Positions 23,195 through 32,025 of a stretch of DNA of 64,000 nt are shown piece after piece. The DNA is from a virus. The notes under the pieces are model-generated. The model was not told the DNA's origin. It made no database searches and saw only the letters and a program-made list of their open reading frames with translations. Within the stretch, counting starts at the first letter, position 1. Every line of letters starts with the position of its first letter. The stretch is taken from positions 22,300 through 86,299 of the IMG/VR virus record IMGVR_UViG_3300018421_000015; one strand, given 5' to 3'. Both the position numbers and the translations under genes were made by a program.

Positions 23195-23899
23195 TCACTT
23201 AGACTCCTTCTTAGCCTTTTCTTCTGGTGCATCATCTTTAACCTCTGGATCTTCTTGAATTGAACACAGGTAAAATGTGCTAATCATCCATTTATCACCG
23301 GATATTGGAGGATTTCCCTGGTGTGGATGTGTCCAATGCGCAGGAAAAATAGCTATGCTACCAGCTCGTGGCTTTACGCTTTGTTCGTATATTGGAAAAT
23401 ATGTCTCGCCCCCAACCTCTACATCGTTAAGGTATACTATTCCAGCTAAAACTCTTTTGCCTACAGAACCGGACAGAGGGTTAGGCGATGACCACGGAGT
23501 GCCATCAACATGCTGTCGATAATGCCCCCAATTAGTTCCATAATGTTGAAGCCTAAAACCAGTATCAGTAATTCCTGGCCAATGCCACAATTCATTATAT
23601 GTTTTTTGATAATAAGCGATACAGCCAAAAAGGGCTTGATTTATTGTCGACTCGGCGTTAGCAAAGATCATGGAATTTATCCCGAGTTCCTGAAGTGCAT
23701 ATGAACTAAAATTAAAATCCATACTAGATTTAACGAATGGATTAATCCCACCAATTGTCGGTCCAGGAGAAAACAAATCCTTGTAATACTTATTGCATTC
23801 CCCAATAAGCTCTGAACATAAATCTGGATCTATTGCGTTTTTTGCCTCTAGAATATAACTTTGCTTTCCACCAAGAAAGTTTAACTCTACATTTTTCAT
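23195..23899 (-). CDS. Fe(II)/2OG oxygenase, P4H-like
   Basis: This 234-aa protein has H130-V-D132, then VGGETYFPIYEQSVKPRAG, then H191 and K203, the full P4H-type active site. A short Lys/Glu-rich tail follows. It is the first gene of the halogenase operon. Its ribosome-binding site lies in the stem of a perfect 11-bp hairpin, and an extended -10 sits just upstream. Confidence 0.85.
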   Translation of the reverse strand: MKNVELNFLGGKQSYILEAKNAIDPDLCSELIGECNKYYKDLFSPGPTIGGINPFVKSSMDFNFSSYALQELGINSMIFANAESTINQALFGCIAYYQKTYNELWHWPGITDTGFRLQHYGTNWGHYRQHVDGTPWSSPNPLSGSVGKRVLAGIVYLNDVEVGGETYFPIYEQSVKPRAGSIAIFPAHWTHPHQGNPPISGDKWMISTFYLCSIQEDPEVKDDAPEEKAKKESK

Positions 23900-23930
23900 T
23901 AATATCTCCTAAAGTAATCAGGAGATATTA
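23900..23930 (-). promoter_or_regulatory. Hairpin covering the Shine-Dalgarno of 23899
   Basis: TAATATCTCCT (23900-23910) and AGGAGATATTA (23920-23930) are perfect inverted repeats with a nine-base loop. On the minus strand the right-hand copy of AGGAG (23910-23906) is the ribosome-binding site of the oxygenase gene, so folding would hide it. Only part of the stem would be in the RNA if transcription starts right after the -10. Confidence 0.5.
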
Positions 23931-23935
23931 TATCA
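23927..23935 (-). promoter_or_regulatory. Extended -10 promoter of the halogenase operon
   Basis: TGATATAAT reads on the minus strand at 23935-23927, an extended -10 box 28 bases from the start codon. No good -35 is seen. Confidence 0.45.
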
Positions 23936-23939
23936 CAAA

Positions 23940-24200
23940 CTACGAAGGCGTCGCTGCATTGAGTGAGTTTTCAGCTAAGAGCAGTGTTTCATATAACGAA
24001 ATTTGAATCATGAGCATCTCTTGGTTACTATTCTTATTCGAATCTTCATAATCAACTTCAACGTATTCTGAAGGAACAAAAGATTCAGGATTTATACCTA
24101 TTCTAAGGCAGCAGGTATACATCTGTTCTAGTACAAAAGTTTTCTGAGAGTCAACCAAATTCTGTCTAACTTCTAATGAAAGATCTGAAAATATGGACAT
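23940..24200 (-). CDS. Small acidic virion-region protein
   Basis: This 86-aa helical, acidic protein contains GINPESFVPSEY, which resembles GIDPAWFIAPEG in the 46620-47531 product, so the two may share a small domain. AAGGAG lies upstream. It follows the fibre genes and is likely a minor virion or assembly protein. Function unknown. Confidence 0.6.
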   Translation of the reverse strand: MSIFSDLSLEVRQNLVDSQKTFVLEQMYTCCLRIGINPESFVPSEYVEVDYEDSNKNSNQEMLMIQISLYETLLLAENSLNAATPS

Positions 24201-24218
24201 TATTTCTCCTTAATAAGA

Positions 24219-24231
24219 TATTTATATAGTA
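24219..24231 (-). promoter_or_regulatory. TACTATATA-type -10 overlapping a T4-late-like TATAAATA
   Basis: On the minus strand TACTATATA (24231-24223) runs into TATAAATA (24226-24219), 18-22 bases from the start codon of 23940-24200. The same -10-like motif precedes several structural genes here. TATAAATA is the consensus of T4 late promoters. Confidence 0.45.
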
Positions 24232-24241
24232 AAGCAAAAAG

Positions 24242-27200
24242 TTAAGCGTCTAATATTTTAGAGAAATTAGAATGCCCTATCTGATTCTGAACATTTCCGG
24301 AATCTCTAGAAACTATTAAAACACCACCCTGGTATCCTGGATCATACGTTGAAGGATCTGCGGTACCTCCAGCTCCTCCAGCTCCTCCAGCTCCACCAGT
24401 TCCGCCTAAGTATTCAAGGTTATCATAGGATTCATTATGGCCAGCATTATAGGGGTTTCCATGGTGAGGACCAGACGGAAGTGCCCCACCAGTAGCATGA
24501 TGTACATTATAGGATGGATGGTGATGGTATCCAGCTGTAAAAGTGGTTGGATTCTGAGATCCACCTGTTGACTGAACAAACCTCCTACCTATAAGCGGAA
24601 CACCAGGTACTAAAGCATGTGCCGCGAAGTTTACTCCATCATTCGTACCGACAAAGTGATAAATACCAGCTGCACCTACATGTGAACCCGGAGTATGACC
24701 TCTTAAATGCCTCGTCCCAGTATGGTTCTCGTCATTAAAGTCAGTAGTGTAAAGATACCTAACTGTTGGAGTTGTCGGATCATTTAATGGCGATATAGGT
24801 CCCGCAGTATGATCATGATTCCCTTCAGGCCAACTGCCAGAATGGTAATCGCCAGTGTGCCCATTGGCAGTTCCAGTATGAGTAACGGGAGTGTGGCCAG
24901 CAATATTTGCTGCCGTAGGAGCACCATGAATATTTAGCCCATTTATATCTCCATGAGGGTAATACCCTGCGTTGTGTAGATATTCCTTGTTTCCACTATG
25001 TCCAGAATAGTTAGTAGGAAGATTAGAATTTTGCCCATGATTCACATCGGGATTATGCCCTGGTGTATGGTGTACCCACTCTCCAGAATTCCACCCTTCA
25101 TTATAATGTGCGCTATGATTGTGGGTAGACCTCGGATAAAATGGTGCACTAGAGGGATGGCCATTGTAATTATTGTGATTATGATTATAGTCATGGTTAC
25201 CTGCGTTATGGCTATAGGTATTAGTGTGTTGATGAGGATTATTTGCCGGTAAGTTTGGTGAATTATAGTGACCAGAAGTATGGGGGTGAGTATGATTAGG
25301 ATTGTGTCCTGGATTATGATTTATGTGATCACCAGCATTAAATGATAAAAAGGTATAAGCATTACCATTGTACACCTGATTAGCTGGAACACCAAGCGCC
25401 GGATTAGCATGGGGAGCAGAGTTATGGTTGCTGTTACCCGAAACAGCAGGGCCATTTCCCGACCCAGGGTTTACTCTATGCCAGTAAGTCTGAATGCCAG
25501 TTAGTGGTCCAGTATAATGATTTTGATGGCTTCCACTATGGTTATGATTATTTGTGGGCCATATCGGAGAATTGCTAGGAAGGATCTGCAAGTGATGTGG
25601 TTTAGTGGAGTAATAAGTGGTATGGCTTCTGCTGTGTGTATTGTGAGATCCATAATTATGTGAATTATAGCCGGAGCTGTGCCAGGGTGTCACGTTACCT
25701 GTATGACCTACAGGATTATCATTTGTTGAATTATATGTACCATGGCCAAGACTGATAGCAGGTGAGGGTATAGATGGGCCAACGTTTGCATGATTACCTG
25801 CGTTGTGGGGGTGCTCGCTCTTTGTATGAAACTCGGTACCCGCTATATGATAATGGCCTGCAGGATGGGTGGCATTTGATGGATTGCCCGGCAAAGTACC
25901 GGCACTGTGGGGATGATTACCAGGATGATAACCATGCCCGTGCTGATTATGTACGGTAGCAGTGTGGCCATTATGCCCGGTGGGAAGATTAACTGATGGC
26001 GTATGATGCTGGTTTGCAGGAAAAACAGGTGCATGAGCGTCATCGAAAGTGGTATGCGAGGGCCACGATCCATCTCCTGCATGAGGATGTGTAAGCTGCT
26101 GATGAAAAGGTGTACCTGGGATTGTTCCAGGAGTATGGTGATGATACATGTTTCCCGCATTACTTGGAGCGGCAACAGTTGAGGGAAGATGTATGTTGGC
26201 ATTGGTGCCAGTTGAATTATGCGCGTGAGATATCTCACTACCCAAAAAAGGATATGAAGAATTAACACCAGCCGGATGATCATGATACCCCGGATTATGA
26301 CCCTGTGGGTCATAAATAGCGTTATGGTTTGAAACATTTGGTCTTTGATTTGCTGGTAGTCCACTAAAAGCTGGATAGTTTGTTGGGGCTATACTTACTG
26401 CCGGATGAGGATGTTCACCCTCATTTATTCCCTGGTTAAAAAAAGTTGCATCAGTGGGAAATGGATTAGCGTTCCTTATATCATATAAGTCTGAAATGTC
26501 ATATAAATTACCATGGTTATGAGTAGAGGGATTAAAAGTACCACCAGAAGTAGTAGCGTTATGACTTAACTTGCCCCCTGTTGCTGCAAAAATTGATCCG
26601 GTTCCTGATCCATGAGGGTGATTTCCTGCCGATACATGATGGTAACCCTGATTTACGCCAGAATCGTAAGGGCTACCTAAGTTAGCAAATGAGTCTATGT
26701 TTGGTGCAGGGTTGCCTGGGTTGCCATCTACGCCATCCAATCCCTGGGAAGGGCTACTCTCTGAAGTGGAAGATGTTCCTCTTGATTCAATTATTCCAGA
26801 ACCATCTATAGTTTTAGCTACTATAAGAACAACTCCACCACCAGAACCCCTTTGCCCACCACTACCTCTTGCAGCAGCGTTTCCATCTTGACCTGGGTTG
26901 CCTGGGTTGCCAGGGCCACCAGGAGATCCTGGTGGTAGTGATATAAATGCACCAGGGTTACCCGGCTGTCCAGGTTGACCTTCACCGGGATCTTCTAGGT
27001 CACCAACTTGTTGATCACCAGGTTGGCCACCAGAAACGGCGTGTATATTTCCATCAGCGGAGACTAGAAAACCATTAACAGCTACATCTAGGTCTTTAAC
27101 AATATTTTCAGATAAAGCTTCATTAGCAGATCCTTCACCCCAAGCATAACTCTTAACTACATCAGATCTCCTAGAAACAGTAGAAGCATTGGCTGTTTCT

Positions 27201-27466
27201 AAGATATTATTAGGCATTCCTATAGTGCCATTATTGGTTAGAGTACCATTAACCAATATTCTAAACCCATTGGTAAATAATGTTGCACCGGATTGAATTG
27301 TTAAATCTTGGTAATACATATCTGATGATAGGTATATTGTTTGACCAGAAGAAATGGTCAAACTCCCATCTGACCCGTCTCCGAACATCTCATCTACACC
27401 GGCAGTCATAGTCTGCTCGGCCTTAGTCAGGCTAAATTTATTGTTTACTCTTCTTACTCTAGCCAT
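24242..27466 (-). CDS. Giant His/Gly/Asn/Pro-rich tail fibre
   Basis: This 1074-aa protein has three parts. The N-terminal ~110 residues contain a strand ladder (TIYLSSDMYYQDLTIQSGAT, FRILVNGTLTNNG) shared with 27468-28244, probably the attachment domain. Residues ~155-210 are collagen-like (GQPGQPGNPG, GGPGNPGNPG). The remaining ~800 residues are a low-complexity array of GNHPHSAG-like units in which roughly one residue in seven is His, mostly as H-x-H after Gly or Asn. A GGAGGAGG stretch and a short C-terminal domain end it. H-x-H pairs in trimeric phage needles such as T4 gp37 bind iron, so this could be a very long metal-stabilised fibre. A fibre role is likely; metal binding is inferred. 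Confidence 0.75.
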   Translation of the reverse strand: MARVRRVNNKFSLTKAEQTMTAGVDEMFGDGSDGSLTISSGQTIYLSSDMYYQDLTIQSGATLFTNGFRILVNGTLTNNGTIGMPNNILETANASTVSRRSDVVKSYAWGEGSANEALSENIVKDLDVAVNGFLVSADGNIHAVSGGQPGDQQVGDLEDPGEGQPGQPGNPGAFISLPPGSPGGPGNPGNPGQDGNAAARGSGGQRGSGGGVVLIVAKTIDGSGIIESRGTSSTSESSPSQGLDGVDGNPGNPAPNIDSFANLGSPYDSGVNQGYHHVSAGNHPHGSGTGSIFAATGGKLSHNATTSGGTFNPSTHNHGNLYDISDLYDIRNANPFPTDATFFNQGINEGEHPHPAVSIAPTNYPAFSGLPANQRPNVSNHNAIYDPQGHNPGYHDHPAGVNSSYPFLGSEISHAHNSTGTNANIHLPSTVAAPSNAGNMYHHHTPGTIPGTPFHQQLTHPHAGDGSWPSHTTFDDAHAPVFPANQHHTPSVNLPTGHNGHTATVHNQHGHGYHPGNHPHSAGTLPGNPSNATHPAGHYHIAGTEFHTKSEHPHNAGNHANVGPSIPSPAISLGHGTYNSTNDNPVGHTGNVTPWHSSGYNSHNYGSHNTHSRSHTTYYSTKPHHLQILPSNSPIWPTNNHNHSGSHQNHYTGPLTGIQTYWHRVNPGSGNGPAVSGNSNHNSAPHANPALGVPANQVYNGNAYTFLSFNAGDHINHNPGHNPNHTHPHTSGHYNSPNLPANNPHQHTNTYSHNAGNHDYNHNHNNYNGHPSSAPFYPRSTHNHSAHYNEGWNSGEWVHHTPGHNPDVNHGQNSNLPTNYSGHSGNKEYLHNAGYYPHGDINGLNIHGAPTAANIAGHTPVTHTGTANGHTGDYHSGSWPEGNHDHTAGPISPLNDPTTPTVRYLYTTDFNDENHTGTRHLRGHTPGSHVGAAGIYHFVGTNDGVNFAAHALVPGVPLIGRRFVQSTGGSQNPTTFTAGYHHHPSYNVHHATGGALPSGPHHGNPYNAGHNESYDNLEYLGGTGGAGGAGGAGGTADPSTYDPGYQGGVLIVSRDSGNVQNQIGHSNFSKILDA

Positions 27467-27467
27467 A

Positions 27468-28244
27468 TCAAGAAACCTGACAATAAACTACTCTTCCGTT
27501 AGCTCCGCCTGTGCCACCGCTAACATCCGTTGTTACACTACTATTTAGTACATCATTAGAAGAAACAACAACAACTACACCACCGCCACCACCACCGGAA
27601 CCGGAATCACCTGGAGCGCTAAAATAGGCTGTTCCTGATTTGACAACAATATATCTAGCAGCGATTATCACAACTCCACCACCTGCACCAGTTTGACCAC
27701 CAGCACCACCCCTAAGAAAGACTGGTGCACCAATACCTGCAGTAATTGAATAGCCACGAGCAGCATTTAAGGGTTGATTGTAAAAGTTTGCACCACCTTC
27801 TTCTGGAGTAGGTTCTGTTGCTGATCTATATGTGGTTGATCCACCAAGGCTATGCGTCACTGCTTCGGCTTGAGCTCCACCCTGTCTTATTGATCCATCT
27901 GTTGAGAATCCAGAAGTAAAACCTATCCTAGAGTTAGAGTTAAGGATTAAAGTATTCCTAACGAATAATCTATAACCACTTGTTTTAAGATGAATTCCTG
28001 AATTTATGGTTAAATTATGGAAAAACAAATCTCGGTTCATACTATAAACATTAGAGGAAGGCGACATACCAAGGACAGAGGAACTTCCATCAAGAGTTGC
28101 ACTTCCGTCAGCTGCTGAACCAAAAAGGGCATTAGCAACATCTAGATTATTTAAAAAAGCTAATGTCTCATCTTCCAGTGAAGATGATGAATCAAAATAG
28201 CTCTTTCCTACACCAAATCTGTTATTCCTTCTAAATCCAGTCAT
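27468..28244 (-). CDS. Gly-rich tail fibre or baseplate-proximal fibre protein
   Basis: This 258-aa protein shares its strand ladder (VYSMNRDLFFHNLTINSG, YRLFVRNTLILNSNSRIGF) with the N-terminus of the His-rich fibre, indicating duplication of an attachment domain. The C-terminal half is Gly-rich (GAGGQTGAGGGVVIIAARY, GSGGGGGGVVVVV). ATG 28244 is preferred over TTG 28247 because GAGG lies seven bases before it. It overlaps its upstream neighbour by one base (TGATG). Confidence 0.65.
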   Translation of the reverse strand: MTGFRRNNRFGVGKSYFDSSSSLEDETLAFLNNLDVANALFGSAADGSATLDGSSSVLGMSPSSNVYSMNRDLFFHNLTINSGIHLKTSGYRLFVRNTLILNSNSRIGFTSGFSTDGSIRQGGAQAEAVTHSLGGSTTYRSATEPTPEEGGANFYNQPLNAARGYSITAGIGAPVFLRGGAGGQTGAGGGVVIIAARYIVVKSGTAYFSAPGDSGSGGGGGGVVVVVSSNDVLNSSVTTDVSGGTGGANGRVVYCQVS

Positions 28245-28603
28245 CAACTTTCCTCTATTCCATTAATAATTAAATTCACAGAGGCACCGGCGTCGCAAAC
28301 TGCTACTATTTGATCAGAATTAGAAGCGCCCGCTGTTGAACCATTATTATTAAGGACTAGAGAAGTAGAAAGTGATAAAGTTTCATCTGCAGATATTGAT
28401 ATATCGCTGAAAAATATATGAGAACTGGATAATGTCTCTCCAGCTGGCTTACAATACAATTTAACAGTTCTTGTACTCGCAGAATAATTACAAAGTATTA
28501 TTTCTTTTATTATAGTCACAGTATTCTGTGGAACCGTGTAATAATCTGCATTTGACGCAGTTAATGTAGAAGGTCCAACAAGACGCTTTTGAATGAGGGG
28601 CAT
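28244..28603 (-). CDS. Small beta-sandwich virion protein
   Basis: This 119-aa protein is nearly all strand, with alternating hydrophobics (NTVTIIKEIILCNYSASTR, TVKLYCKPAG). This resembles small head or tail accessory proteins found beside fibre genes. TTAGGAG precedes the ATG. It is the first gene of the structural trio, after a clear promoter at 28629-28658. Confidence 0.6.
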   Translation of the reverse strand: MPLIQKRLVGPSTLTASNADYYTVPQNTVTIIKEIILCNYSASTRTVKLYCKPAGETLSSSHIFFSDISISADETLSLSTSLVLNNNGSTAGASNSDQIVAVCDAGASVNLIINGIEES

Positions 28604-28628
28604 GCTAACTCCTAAATATAGTTAAAGT

Positions 28629-28658
28629 ATTTTAGCACATGGCGAATCAATCTTTCAA
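28629..28658 (-). promoter_or_regulatory. Promoter of the fibre trio
   Basis: On the minus strand TTGAAA (28658-28653) and TAAAAT (28634-28629) are 18 bp apart with an extended TGC before the -10. It is back to back with the plus-strand promoter at 28679. Confidence 0.6.
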
Positions 28659-28678
28659 TATAGTAATCGATTTATCCA

Positions 28679-28708
28679 CTAACACTTAAAACCTTTATGT
28701 GGTATAGT
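28679..28708 (+). promoter_or_regulatory. Leaderless promoter of the P450 operon
   Basis: CTAACA (28679-28684) and TATAGT (28703-28708) are 18 bp apart, with extended TGG before the -10. The ATG at 28716 is only seven bases after the -10, the same geometry as at 13541-13577, so a leaderless message is predicted. Confidence 0.55.
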
Positions 28709-28715
28709 ATAGCTT

Positions 28716-29141
28716 ATGAATGAGTATATGTATTTAGAAAAATTGACATTTGCTACTGCTGTTTCTTACACTGTAGCTGAAACTATTTATAAAATCAAGG
28801 AAAACAGATTTACTCAGCCTAAAAATGTTAAAAAATGGCAAATGGTAATCAGTGATGCACTTCATCATTTTCAATACGACTTATCTGCAGTGGTGGAACA
28901 AAAAGGGTATCAATTTACAAAAATACCATTTGCATACTGCCACGTAGATTCAAGAACATTGATAAGTAATCGATACAGTGGATGTGATGCAAGAATATAT
29001 CTAAACATTGGACCTGGTACAATAAACCTACCAATGGATTTAGAAGTTGGTGATGCGATGATCACGACAACAAGAGAAAACACATTTTACTCAAAACCAC
29101 AAAGTATAGTTTTTTATAGAGATTTAGTAAAAAATGACTAA
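28716..29141 (+). CDS. Hypothetical protein preceding the P450
   Basis: This 141-aa protein was not recognised. It has a helical N-terminal half and a strand-rich C-terminal half (ARIYLNIGPGTINLPMDL, GDAMITTTRENTFYSKPQSI). It overlaps the P450 gene by 8 bp, so the two are made together. Possible roles include a substrate-binding partner or redox helper, but no ferredoxin cysteines are present. Confidence 0.65.
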   Translation: MNEYMYLEKLTFATAVSYTVAETIYKIKENRFTQPKNVKKWQMVISDALHHFQYDLSAVVEQKGYQFTKIPFAYCHVDSRTLISNRYSGCDARIYLNIGPGTINLPMDLEVGDAMITTTRENTFYSKPQSIVFYRDLVKND

Positions 29142-30357
29142 GGATGCAATAAGTGATCAATGGATACTTGACCTATCTGTTGATCACCATGATCGCGAAA
29201 TAAGATCCTCAATCTTTAAAGCGTATACTGAATTAAGAAAACCCGTATGGTTTAATGACCATAAAAGGCCAGATGTAAACTATTTATCAGTTTTTACCTG
29301 GGATGACGTAAGCTTAGTTAGTTCAAAATCAGATATTTTTCACTCTAAGGAGGGTTATCTTATAAATGACAACTTTGACAGAATGTCTTTTGATGGCTCA
29401 CTCTTGTCAATGAATGGGGAAGAGCACAAGAACATGAGGGCAATTGTTTCTTTCATATTTACAAATAAAATGGTCCAAGAACTGGAGCCTATGATAAGAA
29501 GAATAGCCAAAAAAGCCTTTGAGCAGGTTTTGTCACAAAATGATAAAATTGATATATTTAAAACTGTATGTACAGATATACCTTTAAATATAAATGCAGA
29601 AATGATGGGCATGCCGGAAGAGTTGAAGTATGAAATTTTAAATTTAACAAAATTTATAGTTGTAAATGATGATCCCGACTATGGGAATAGTAAACCACTA
29701 AAATGGCTCCAAGCGACAAAAAGAATGAAAAACCATGCCCTGTCTATTGGTGAGTTAAACAAAAATTCTCAAAACACTAATATGACGACTATGCTCCTAA
29801 ATTCCATGGATAACTCCAAGAATCTTACCTTAGAAGAATACTCTCAATTTTTCATGCTATTAGTCATTGCGGGCATGGAAACAACTACTCATTCCCTGGC
29901 TCATGGAATAAAGTTGTTGTATCAAAATCCGGATCAACTTGATTTACTTAAAAATAATTTCGACACCTATATAGAAACAGCTTGCGAAGAAATACTAAGA
30001 GTTGAACCAACAGTGCTACACTTCAGAAGAACTGCGACTATTGATACCGAAATATCTGGTGTACCAGTAAAAAAGGGTGACAGAATACTTACCTGGTACA
30101 ATTGTGCGAATAACGATTCGGAAAAATTTAATAACCCCTATGAATTTGACATAACAAGGCCCAAAAGACCTCCCCATACAACCTTCGGTGGACCTGGCAT
30201 ACACCATTGCCTGGGGGCCGGACTAGCTAGACTTGAAATGAAAATATTTTACGAATATTTATTTGAATATATTCCTGAAATAAAGTTAGACCTTGATAAC
30301 ATTAAATATGTTAAAACACGCTGGGCAAATGGTTACAAATCAATGCCACTAAAATAA
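29134..30357 (+). CDS. Cytochrome P450
   Basis: This 407-aa protein has all core P450 elements: I-helix A246-G-M-E-T-T, the ExxR pair E286-I-L-R289, and the heme loop FGGPGIHHCLGAGLAR with axial Cys359. The length and AG-x-ET-T pattern are those of soluble bacterial class I P450s, which hydroxylate small molecules or carrier-bound intermediates and need ferredoxin and its reductase; neither is seen here. It sits on the plus strand between fibre genes and 2OG oxygenases, both on the minus strand. P450 genes are very rare in phages, so the flanking structural genes matter for the call that this is viral. Confidence 0.92.
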   Translation: MTKDAISDQWILDLSVDHHDREIRSSIFKAYTELRKPVWFNDHKRPDVNYLSVFTWDDVSLVSSKSDIFHSKEGYLINDNFDRMSFDGSLLSMNGEEHKNMRAIVSFIFTNKMVQELEPMIRRIAKKAFEQVLSQNDKIDIFKTVCTDIPLNINAEMMGMPEELKYEILNLTKFIVVNDDPDYGNSKPLKWLQATKRMKNHALSIGELNKNSQNTNMTTMLLNSMDNSKNLTLEEYSQFFMLLVIAGMETTTHSLAHGIKLLYQNPDQLDLLKNNFDTYIETACEEILRVEPTVLHFRRTATIDTEISGVPVKKGDRILTWYNCANNDSEKFNNPYEFDITRPKRPPHTTFGGPGIHHCLGAGLARLEMKIFYEYLFEYIPEIKLDLDNIKYVKTRWANGYKSMPLK

Positions 30358-30413
30358 AAAACCCTATAGGGACAAAAAATAGGAAAAAATTTTAAGGCCC
30401 TTTTTTGTTTTAC
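30356..30413. repeat. Copy 1 of a ~55-bp intergenic repeat with terminator features
   Basis: The element reads AAAAAACCCTATAGGG, then an A-rich block, then a T-rich end, and it recurs at 32605-32660. CCCTATAGGG is a palindrome followed on the minus strand by six Ts, so it can end minus-strand transcription of 30446-31426. It also lies right after the P450 stop, making it a possible two-way terminator. Confidence 0.6.
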
Positions 30414-30445
30414 AGTTTTTTAAATAATTTGAAAACTATACATAA

Positions 30446-31426
30446 TTAAAGGTTGAAATTGTTACCATTATAATTCCTAAAAAAAATTCTATCATACTTT
30501 ATATCGTATAATAAATTTAGAATTTCGTGAGCGGAGACCCAAAAATTTTCTCCATGCTTCCAGTTGTGTAAATCTAAAGTAACAGCTTCACCTTGATGTG
30601 GACCGTCACCGGTAAATACGCCTACAGTATTAAAACCAGCTTTAATTATCTGTTCTATCTTTTCTTGTAATTCTTCTTCGTTTTTAGATTCAGCTTTTAG
30701 CTCATAATAATAGTCTTTGTAGTCAGTTTCATACTGAATATACGATCTAGTGAAATACTTTTCCCCACCAGAAACCAGTCCTACGGCGTGGAAGTAGGGA
30801 TTTCTATTTGGAAATTCTGGATAAAGAGGAGATCCTGATGGAAATACTATGAGATCACCTTTTACAGGTTTATAAGGAATAATGCTATCGTCATGATAAA
30901 ATATAATCTCCCCACCCTCATAGTCATCATTAATGTAAAGATTAGCGGTCAATAAAAACTGACGAGACTCCAAAAACCATTTACCAATTTCATAATCTGT
31001 GTGAAACTGCATGGCTAAACCGCCCCATCTTGAATCCCTAGTGTCATCAAGCCATTCGGCTCTAATGTATTTAGCTATATTAGGACTAGTGATTATATGA
31101 TTATCGGGAATGTTTACTTTTTTCAGGTCAACATAATGGTCGATACAGTTTTTGGTAGCATTGCTGATTACTTCTACAATTTCTCTTTCTGCTAAAGCTA
31201 CGGGATTGTCAGGATTTTTTTCAACAATGTCATCATAGTCAGCATATTTAACACCTGTTAAAATATTCGTATACGTCCCGAAAACAAACCACTGAGACCA
31301 CTCTTCTAAAATAAACTCCCCATGACTATTATTCTCACTGTATTTAATCTTGTCCAGCAAAGAGTCAATGTCATCTACAGAATTTTTATATACAATTATT
31401 GATGGGTGTATTTCTTCGAAATCCAT
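30446..31426 (-). CDS. Fe(II)/2OG oxygenase with C-terminal extension
   Basis: This 326-aa protein carries H142-T-D144, DDYEGGEIIFYHDDSIIPYK, H213 and R227, a complete P4H-type active site. About 95 residues follow the catalytic domain, including a helix rich in Glu/Lys and GVFTGDGPHQGEAVTL; this extension is not found in the neighbouring paralogs and may bind substrate. The gene is the last of a unit with 31438 and 32022. Confidence 0.82.
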   Translation of the reverse strand: MDFEEIHPSIIVYKNSVDDIDSLLDKIKYSENNSHGEFILEEWSQWFVFGTYTNILTGVKYADYDDIVEKNPDNPVALAEREIVEVISNATKNCIDHYVDLKKVNIPDNHIITSPNIAKYIRAEWLDDTRDSRWGGLAMQFHTDYEIGKWFLESRQFLLTANLYINDDYEGGEIIFYHDDSIIPYKPVKGDLIVFPSGSPLYPEFPNRNPYFHAVGLVSGGEKYFTRSYIQYETDYKDYYYELKAESKNEEELQEKIEQIIKAGFNTVGVFTGDGPHQGEAVTLDLHNWKHGENFWVSAHEILNLLYDIKYDRIFFRNYNGNNFNL

Positions 31427-31437
31427 ATAAATCTATA

Positions 31438-32025
31438 TCAATTAGGGCTTCTAAAGTTTGCGTAATGATCAATATCTATTACTGTTGGATCGACCCACCA
31501 ATCTTCATGTATGTCTTTAAACAAGAGCGTATAGCCCAAACAGTCTAATATCTCTCTTTGGGAATCGCGCATTCCTGCATTTCTAAAATACATATTAGTG
31601 TCATGCTCGAAAGTAATAACATTAAATCTATACTTACTTAACGGTAAACTAATTAGTCCTAACAAAGTTGTATAATGATTACCAAAAGGTCTTTGAGCGG
31701 GATCATAACCGGCATCTATATCTACCTGCAAAAAATCTATTTGATTGGGAAAATTGTTTTCTTCAAAGTAGCACAGGTAATCAAAACTAAGGGCATCTCC
31801 CAAACACGGGTTTGATCTATTGGAAATAAACTCCTGTCTTCTTTCATCTTCAATTTCAAAAGAAACACCCTTCCAATCAAAATCTCTTTCAAGATAATAG
31901 GTATTACTGCCATGAGTCGAATGAAATGCTCCCAGTTCAACGTAATATCCATTTTTTTTATATTTATTAATATCTAATACAAACTTTTCCTGTCTGCTAT
32001 TTCCATTATAATTCATTGTTTTCAC
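31438..32025 (-). CDS. FkbM-like SAM methyltransferase
   Basis: The protein has 195 aa. YYVELGAFHSTHGSNTYYLE is the SAM-binding first motif in the FkbM style, GVSFEIEDERR holds the acidic ribose-binding end of strand 2, and IDFLQVDIDAGYD the Asp-rich motif after strand 4. FkbM-type enzymes methylate hydroxyls of sugars or secondary metabolites. Start codons at GTG 32025 or ATG 32016 are possible. It overlaps the next oxygenase by four bases or fewer and may methylate a hydroxyl it creates. Confidence 0.72.
   Translation of the reverse strand: MKTMNYNGNSRQEKFVLDINKYKKNGYYVELGAFHSTHGSNTYYLERDFDWKGVSFEIEDERRQEFISNRSNPCLGDALSFDYLCYFEENNFPNQIDFLQVDIDAGYDPAQRPFGNHYTTLLGLISLPLSKYRFNVITFEHDTNMYFRNAGMRDSQREILDCLGYTLLFKDIHEDWWVDPTVIDIDHYANFRSPN

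Noticed and set aside
25843-26364. 173-codon second frame inside the His-rich fibre
   Set aside because: It lies within a low-complexity coding sequence and has no start signal.
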